From DATBLE01 sp963841405 (GTDB lineage: Bacteria > Actinomycetota > Thermoleophilia > Gaiellales > Gaiellaceae), in NCBI GenBank assembly GCA_963841405.1, contig CAWJCM010000002.1, positions 248,001 through 312,000 on the forward strand: DNA of 64,000 nucleotides, in the 5' to 3' direction. The position numbers and the translations under genes are program-made. Below are positions 60,450 through 64,000 of this stretch, piece by piece; within the stretch, counting starts at the first letter, position 1, and each line of letters opens with the position of its first letter. The notes below the pieces were generated by a model. The model was not told the DNA's origin, searched no databases, and saw only the letters and a program-made list of their open reading frames with translations.

Positions 60450-60543
60450 CCGGGCCCTCCTTTGGCCGACGTCCTCGCAGACGCACAGCCTCAGGAAGGG
60501 CCCGGACGACTCTCAGCCGTTCACAACGTGTGTGGGCACGTCA
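59480..60543 (-). mobile_element. IS481-family insertion sequence, complete
   Basis: 1064 bp. Ends TGTCCTGCCCACACAGG and, reversed, TGACGTGCCCACACACG agree at 14 of 17 positions. TCTAGA is duplicated directly at 59474-59479 and 60544-60549. IS481 is known to make 6-bp NCTAGN duplications, which fits exactly. It sits in the right non-coding part of the IS110-like element. Sharp ends and an intact gene suggest a recent insertion. Confidence 0.88.
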
Positions 60544-60662
60544 TCTAGAGAGCGGCTCCGTTCCTCCAGCTCGCACACCCGGTCATGCGGTCCCGACCCG
60601 CGCATATCAGCCGCGACACAACGCGTCGACAAGCTGCCGCCGCGCTCTCCCCGCCGAAACAA

Positions 60663-60686
60663 GAAGGCCCGCACACGCGGGCCTTC
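60663..60686 (-). terminator. Terminator downstream of glpX
   Basis: GAAGGCCCGC (60663-60672) and GCGGGCCTTC (60677-60686) form a 10-bp perfect stem with an ACAC loop; on the minus strand TTGTTT follows. It sits about 35 bases beyond the glpX stop, so it may end glpX, although it lies within the possible right end of the IS110-like element. Confidence 0.6.
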
Positions 60687-60719
60687 AAGCCGTACCGACT
60701 TGACAAACCTCACCCCATA

Positions 60720-61706
60720 TCAGCTGTACCGCTCGCCGGCGATCTGCTCGAGCTTGCCCCAGCGGTGTGACGCCTCGATGCGGCGCACCGTACCGGAGCG
60801 CGAGCGCATCACGATCGACGCCGTCTCGGCGCCCGCGCCCGTGTAGCGCACGCCGTGGAGCAGTGCGCCGTCGGTGACGCCGGTTGCTGCGACGAAGACG
60901 TCGTCGCCCACGACGAGGTCGTCGGTCGAGAGCACGCGGTCGACGTCGTAGCCGGCGGCGACCAGCTGCTGCCGCTCGCCGTCGTCGCGCGGCCAGAGCT
61001 TCCCCTGGATCGCGCCGCCGAGGCACTTGATCGCCGCCGCCGAGATCACGCCCTCCGGCGTGCCGCCGATGCCCATCAGCATGTCGACGCCGGTTCCCGG
61101 CCGAGCGGCCGCGATCGAGGGGGCCACGTCTCCGTCGGTGATCAGCCGTACCTTCGCGCCGGCCTCGCGCAGATCGGTGACGAGCTGCTCGTGGCGGTCG
61201 CGGTCGAGGACGACGACGCTGACGTCGTCCGTGTGCATCCCCTTCGCCCTTGCCACCCGCCGCACGTTCTCCGCCGGCGGCGCCTCGATGTCGATCGCGT
61301 CGGCCGCCTCCGGCCCGACCGCGATCTTGTCCATGTACACCGCAGCGCCGGGGAAGAACATCGTGCCTCGTTCGGCGAGGGCGATCACCGCGATCGCGTT
61401 CGGCATGCCGAGCGCAGTCAGCCGCGTCCCCTCGAGCGGATCGACGGCGACGTCCACGCCGGGGCCGTTGCCGTTCCCGACCTCCTCCCCGTTGTAGAGC
61501 ATCGGCGCCTCGTCCTTCTCCCCCTCGCCGATCACGACCACGCCGCTCATCGACACGGTGTCGAGCATCAGCCGCATCGCGTCGACCGCCGCCTGGTCGG
61601 CCGAGTTCTTGTCGCCGCGACCGACCCACCGGCCCGCTGCCATCGCCGCCGCCTCGGTCACCCGGACGAGTTCGAGCGCGAGGTTGCGATCGGGAGCCTC
61701 GGCCAC
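60720..61706 (-). CDS. glpX: Fructose-1,6-bisphosphatase class II
   Basis: 328 residues. Li+-sensitive phosphatase fold: GRGDKNSADQAAVDAMR, metal site VVIGEGEKDEAPML, VDVAVDPLEGTRL (about 84-96) and MGIGGTPEGVISAAAIKCLG. It is the gluconeogenic counter-reaction of phosphofructokinase and is the usual FBPase in Actinomycetota. With the class I aldolase on the other side of the IS elements it formed a convergent pair of glycolysis/gluconeogenesis genes. Confidence 0.95.
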   Translation of the reverse strand: MAEAPDRNLALELVRVTEAAAMAAGRWVGRGDKNSADQAAVDAMRLMLDTVSMSGVVVIGEGEKDEAPMLYNGEEVGNGNGPGVDVAVDPLEGTRLTALGMPNAIAVIALAERGTMFFPGAAVYMDKIAVGPEAADAIDIEAPPAENVRRVARAKGMHTDDVSVVVLDRDRHEQLVTDLREAGAKVRLITDGDVAPSIAAARPGTGVDMLMGIGGTPEGVISAAAIKCLGGAIQGKLWPRDDGERQQLVAAGYDVDRVLSTDDLVVGDDVFVAATGVTDGALLHGVRYTGAGAETASIVMRSRSGTVRRIEASHRWGKLEQIAGERYS

Positions 61707-61753
61707 GGCCGAATCCTACGGTCCGGCGGAGGACGGCTGCACGGTCGAGCCGG

Positions 61754-63271
61754 CTACATCCGCTCGGGCGCCTCTACCCCCACGAGATCGAGGCACGAAC
61801 CGATCACGCTGCGTGTCGCCCGGCACAGCCCGAGGCGGAACGCCTGCGCCTCGCTCTCGAGCACGCGGTGGTGGTGGTAGAAGCGGTGGAACTCGTCGGC
61901 GACGCGGATCGCGTACGTCGTGATCCCGTGTGGCCCGCGCCGCTCCAATGCCTCTGCTGCCACCTCGGGGAACTCCAGCAGCCGCTTGACCAGGTCGCGC
62001 TCCTCGGGCGTGAGCGGCGCCGAGAGCCCGGCCGACGCCTGTGCGCCGCCCGCCTTCCGCAGCACCCCGGCGATCCGGGCATGCGCGTACTGGACGTAGT
62101 AGACGGGATTCTTCTCGGAGCGCTCCGCGGCGAGGTCGACGTCGATCTCGATCGTCTGGTCCGGGCTGCGGTTGACCAGGTACCAGCGGGCGGCGTCGAC
62201 GCCGATCTCGTCCATGAAATCGTCGAGGAAGACGACGTCGCCCCGGCGCTTCGACATCTTCGTCTGCTCCCCGCCCCGGGTCAGATGGACGAGCTGGTAG
62301 AGCAGCACCTCGACCCGGTCGGCGTCGTAGCCGAGCATGCGGGCGACCGCCGCGTACCAGTTGCGGGTGCCGTGGTGGTCCGCACCGAGCACGTAGATCG
62401 CCCGGTCGAACCCCCGCTCGAGCTTGTCGACGAGGTAGACGACATCGGCTGCGCGGTACGTCGGCTCGCGTGTCTCGGAGCGCAGCAGCACCCGGTCCTG
62501 GTCGTCGCCGAACTCGGACGACCGGGCCCAGAGCGCACCGTCTCGCTCGTACGTGTCCAGCCGGGGCAAGAGCTCGGGCAGCCGCTCCTCGAGCCGGCTC
62601 TGCAGCGCCCAGGAGTCGAAATGGATCCGAAACCGCTTCAGGCTCGCCTCGATCCGCTCCAGCATCGCCGGCACCGGATCGCCGGGAAGCCCGGCCAGCT
62701 TACGGACGTACTCACCCTGGTAACCGTCCTCCGGCGGGGCCTCCCCGCGCCGAACCGCCTCGACCGAGGCGCGGAAGCGCTCCATCTGGGCGCCCGCGTC
62801 GTTGTAGTAGTACTCGCGCTCGACCTGGTGGCCGGCGAGCGCGAGCAGGCGGGCGAGCGAGTCGCCGATCGCCCCGTTTCTGGCCGACGCCACCGTGATC
62901 GGCCCGGTCGGGTTGGCGGAGACCATCTCGACCTGCACCCGCTCGCGCGGTTCGCCGAAACCGGCGCCGAAGCTCGGCCCCGCGTCGAGGAGCTCGGCCA
63001 GCGCGCCCGCGTACCACTCGTCGCGGAGGAAGAGGTTGAGGAACCCCGGCCCTGCGACCTCGGCGCGCTCGACCGCGGGCTGCGCCCGGGCCGTCTCGGC
63101 GAGCTCCTCCGCCAGCTCGCGCGGCGCGCGTTTTCGCGCAGGTGCGAGCCGCAGGGCGATGTTGGTCGCGTAGTCCCCGTGCCCGGGATCGGACGGGCGC
63201 TCGAGCTCCACCTCGGCCCCTGCGGGCCCGATCAGCGCAGCGGCGAGCTCCGCGATGCTCCTAGCGGGCAA
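61754..63271 (-). CDS. argS: Arginyl-tRNA synthetase with an altered HIGH motif
   Basis: 505 residues from TTG 63271. Order: N-terminal Add-1 domain (GHGDYATNIALRLA), catalytic core with VEMVSANPTGPITVASARNG (about 112-131), YYYNDAGAQMERF and YVLGADHHGTRNWYAAVARM, the KMSK loop TKMSKRRGDVV, and the anticodon-binding DALR domain (YYVQYAHARIAGVLR). Where most ArgRS read GPLHVGHGR (HxGH), this one reads GPITVASAR, so both His are absent. Everything else is normal, so it is probably active. It overlaps the channel gene by 11 bp. Confidence 0.93.
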   Translation of the reverse strand: MPARSIAELAAALIGPAGAEVELERPSDPGHGDYATNIALRLAPARKRAPRELAEELAETARAQPAVERAEVAGPGFLNLFLRDEWYAGALAELLDAGPSFGAGFGEPRERVQVEMVSANPTGPITVASARNGAIGDSLARLLALAGHQVEREYYYNDAGAQMERFRASVEAVRRGEAPPEDGYQGEYVRKLAGLPGDPVPAMLERIEASLKRFRIHFDSWALQSRLEERLPELLPRLDTYERDGALWARSSEFGDDQDRVLLRSETREPTYRAADVVYLVDKLERGFDRAIYVLGADHHGTRNWYAAVARMLGYDADRVEVLLYQLVHLTRGGEQTKMSKRRGDVVFLDDFMDEIGVDAARWYLVNRSPDQTIEIDVDLAAERSEKNPVYYVQYAHARIAGVLRKAGGAQASAGLSAPLTPEERDLVKRLLEFPEVAAEALERRGPHGITTYAIRVADEFHRFYHHHRVLESEAQAFRLGLCRATRSVIGSCLDLVGVEAPERM

Positions 63272-64000
63272 GGGCTCCCTGCGGCGCGAACAGCTCCTCG
63301 AGCGCCCGGAGCTCCTGCTGCGTGCCGACTGCGATCAGGACATCTCCCTCGACGAGCGCGTGGTCCGGCGACGGCGTGGTCTCGAACGTGCCGTCGGGGC
63401 GACGGATCGTGATCACGACCGCGCCGGTATCGCGGCGGATACGGAGGTCGCGGATCGTCCTGTCGACCTGGCCCGATTCCCGCGTGACGACGATCTCCTC
63501 GAAGCGGAGGTCCAGCCCCGCATGCGTCGAGACGATCTCGAGGAACGCCGCCACCTCTGGCTTCAGCATCAGTTTCGCCATCTCCTGGCCGGCCGTCGCG
63601 TAGGGCTGCACGATCCGGTCGGCGCCGGCGCGGGAGAGCTTGGTAGCCGCATCCTCGGTCGATGCGCGGGCGACGATCTGGAGGTCGGGCCGTGCGGCGC
63701 GCGCGGACAGCGTGATGTAGAGGTTGTCCACATCCGAGTCGGAGGCTGCGACGAGCCCACGGGCGCGCTCGAGGCCGGCCTGCCGTAAGTCCTCGTCGTT
63801 CGTCCCACTGCCCTCGACGTACATGTCCTCGTCCCGGCGGGCGATCCGGAGGACCTCGGGGTTGAAGTCGATGACCACGTACGGGACGCCCGCGCTGCGG
63901 AACTCGTGCGCGATCCGCCGGCCGACGCGCCCGTACCCGCAGATGATGTAGTGGTCCTGGATGGTCTCGATCATGCGTCTGCGCCGGCGCTCGGCCCAAG
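63261..64000 (-). CDS. Potassium channel / TrkA-type RCK protein (partial, runs off the window)
   Basis: The frame is open to the right edge: before ATG 63974 it reads WAERRRRRMIETIQDHYIIC without a stop, so the visible 245 residues are probably the cytoplasmic part of a longer channel whose pore helices lie outside. RCK_N (YIICGYGRVGRRIAHEFRSA, NAD-binding) is followed by VQPYATAGQEMAKLML and an RCK_C domain (DHALVEGDVLIAVGT). A stand-alone TrkA starting at 63974 is the alternative. Confidence 0.82.
   Translation of the reverse strand, partial: WAERRRRRMIETIQDHYIICGYGRVGRRIAHEFRSAGVPYVVIDFNPEVLRIARRDEDMYVEGSGTNDEDLRQAGLERARGLVAASDSDVDNLYITLSARAARPDLQIVARASTEDAATKLSRAGADRIVQPYATAGQEMAKLMLKPEVAAFLEIVSTHAGLDLRFEEIVVTRESGQVDRTIRDLRIRRDTGAVVITIRRPDGTFETTPSPDHALVEGDVLIAVGTQQELRALEELFAPQGALAR

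Larger units (their letters stand above)
58183..60719. mobile_element. IS110-like element with a nested IS481 copy (ends uncertain)
   Basis: The space between the convergent genes fba and glpX is filled by an IS110-type transposase gene, about 110 bases before it, and about 275 non-coding bases after it that are split by an IS481 element. The host stop codons of fba and glpX set outer limits; I cannot fix the true ends because IS110 elements lack clear terminal repeats and target duplications. IS110-family elements carry a bridge RNA in one non-coding end; the longer right end is the better candidate. Confidence 0.6.

Noticed and set aside
61754..63271. argS as a pseudogene because HIGH is missing
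   Set aside because: The frame is intact over 505 residues, KMSK and all domains are kept, and the surrounding residues of the motif are well conserved.

Overview
The window is about 70% GC and almost fully coding, with many ATGA, GTGA and TGATG overlaps between neighbouring genes. Several features point to Actinomycetota: an actinobacterial-type integration host factor (mihF) beside gmk-rpoZ-coaBC, LexA boxes of the form CGAAC-N4-GTTCG, an LLM/F420-type oxidoreductase, and frequent GTG and TTG starts, some apparently on leaderless messages. No 16S gene is present, so a deep-branching class such as Thermoleophilia is only a guess.

Layout. (1) 0-25.6 kb carries the translation superoperon rimP-nusA-ylxR-infB ... 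ylxP-rbfA-nrnA-truB-ribF ... rpsO-pnp on the minus strand. It is broken by three insertions. A complete maltodextrin locus lies between infB and ylxP: lacI, malEFG, two GH13 glycosidases, a MsmK-type ATPase and malQ. A VapBC toxin-antitoxin pair lies between ylxP and rbfA. A plus-strand pair (secreted protein and gamma-glutamyltransferase) lies between ribF and rpsO. (2) 25.7-30.2 kb is a mixed block: a MoaD-like ubiquitin fold next to a BNR propeller protein, D-aminoacyl-tRNA deacylase, a TPR protein, a nucleotidyltransferase and lemA-htpX. (3) 30.2-41.5 kb holds mihF-gmk-rpoZ-coaBC and the pyrimidine operon pyrR-pyrB-pyrC-(nucleotidyltransferase)-carA-carB-pyrK-pyrD. (4) 41.6-56.7 kb is accessory: secreted proteins, RNase Z, an SOS-controlled LysM protein, a DUF1611/enolase-superfamily pair resembling the DgcN-DgcA D-glutamate route, corA, a HIT hydrolase, a broken HerA-like ATPase, a shikimate-kinase-like protein, gadB and a broken class II amidotransferase. 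(5) 56.8-64 kb has tRNA-Gly, class I aldolase and class II fructose bisphosphatase, separated by a dead IS110-like element carrying a nested IS481 copy, then argS and the end of an RCK-domain potassium channel.

How it works together. The mal locus would degrade starch outside the cell, import maltodextrin by ABC transport and process it inside; because malQ abuts ylxP, the downstream translation genes may share its LacI-controlled transcript. The pyr operon makes UMP precursors and is probably controlled by PyrR at a leader hairpin. Short perfect palindromes of REP type occupy many intergenic gaps. Four genes between 42 and 59 kb (P-domain protein, HerA, amidotransferase, IS110 transposase) are broken by small frameshifts; consensus errors in the assembly are as likely as real decay.
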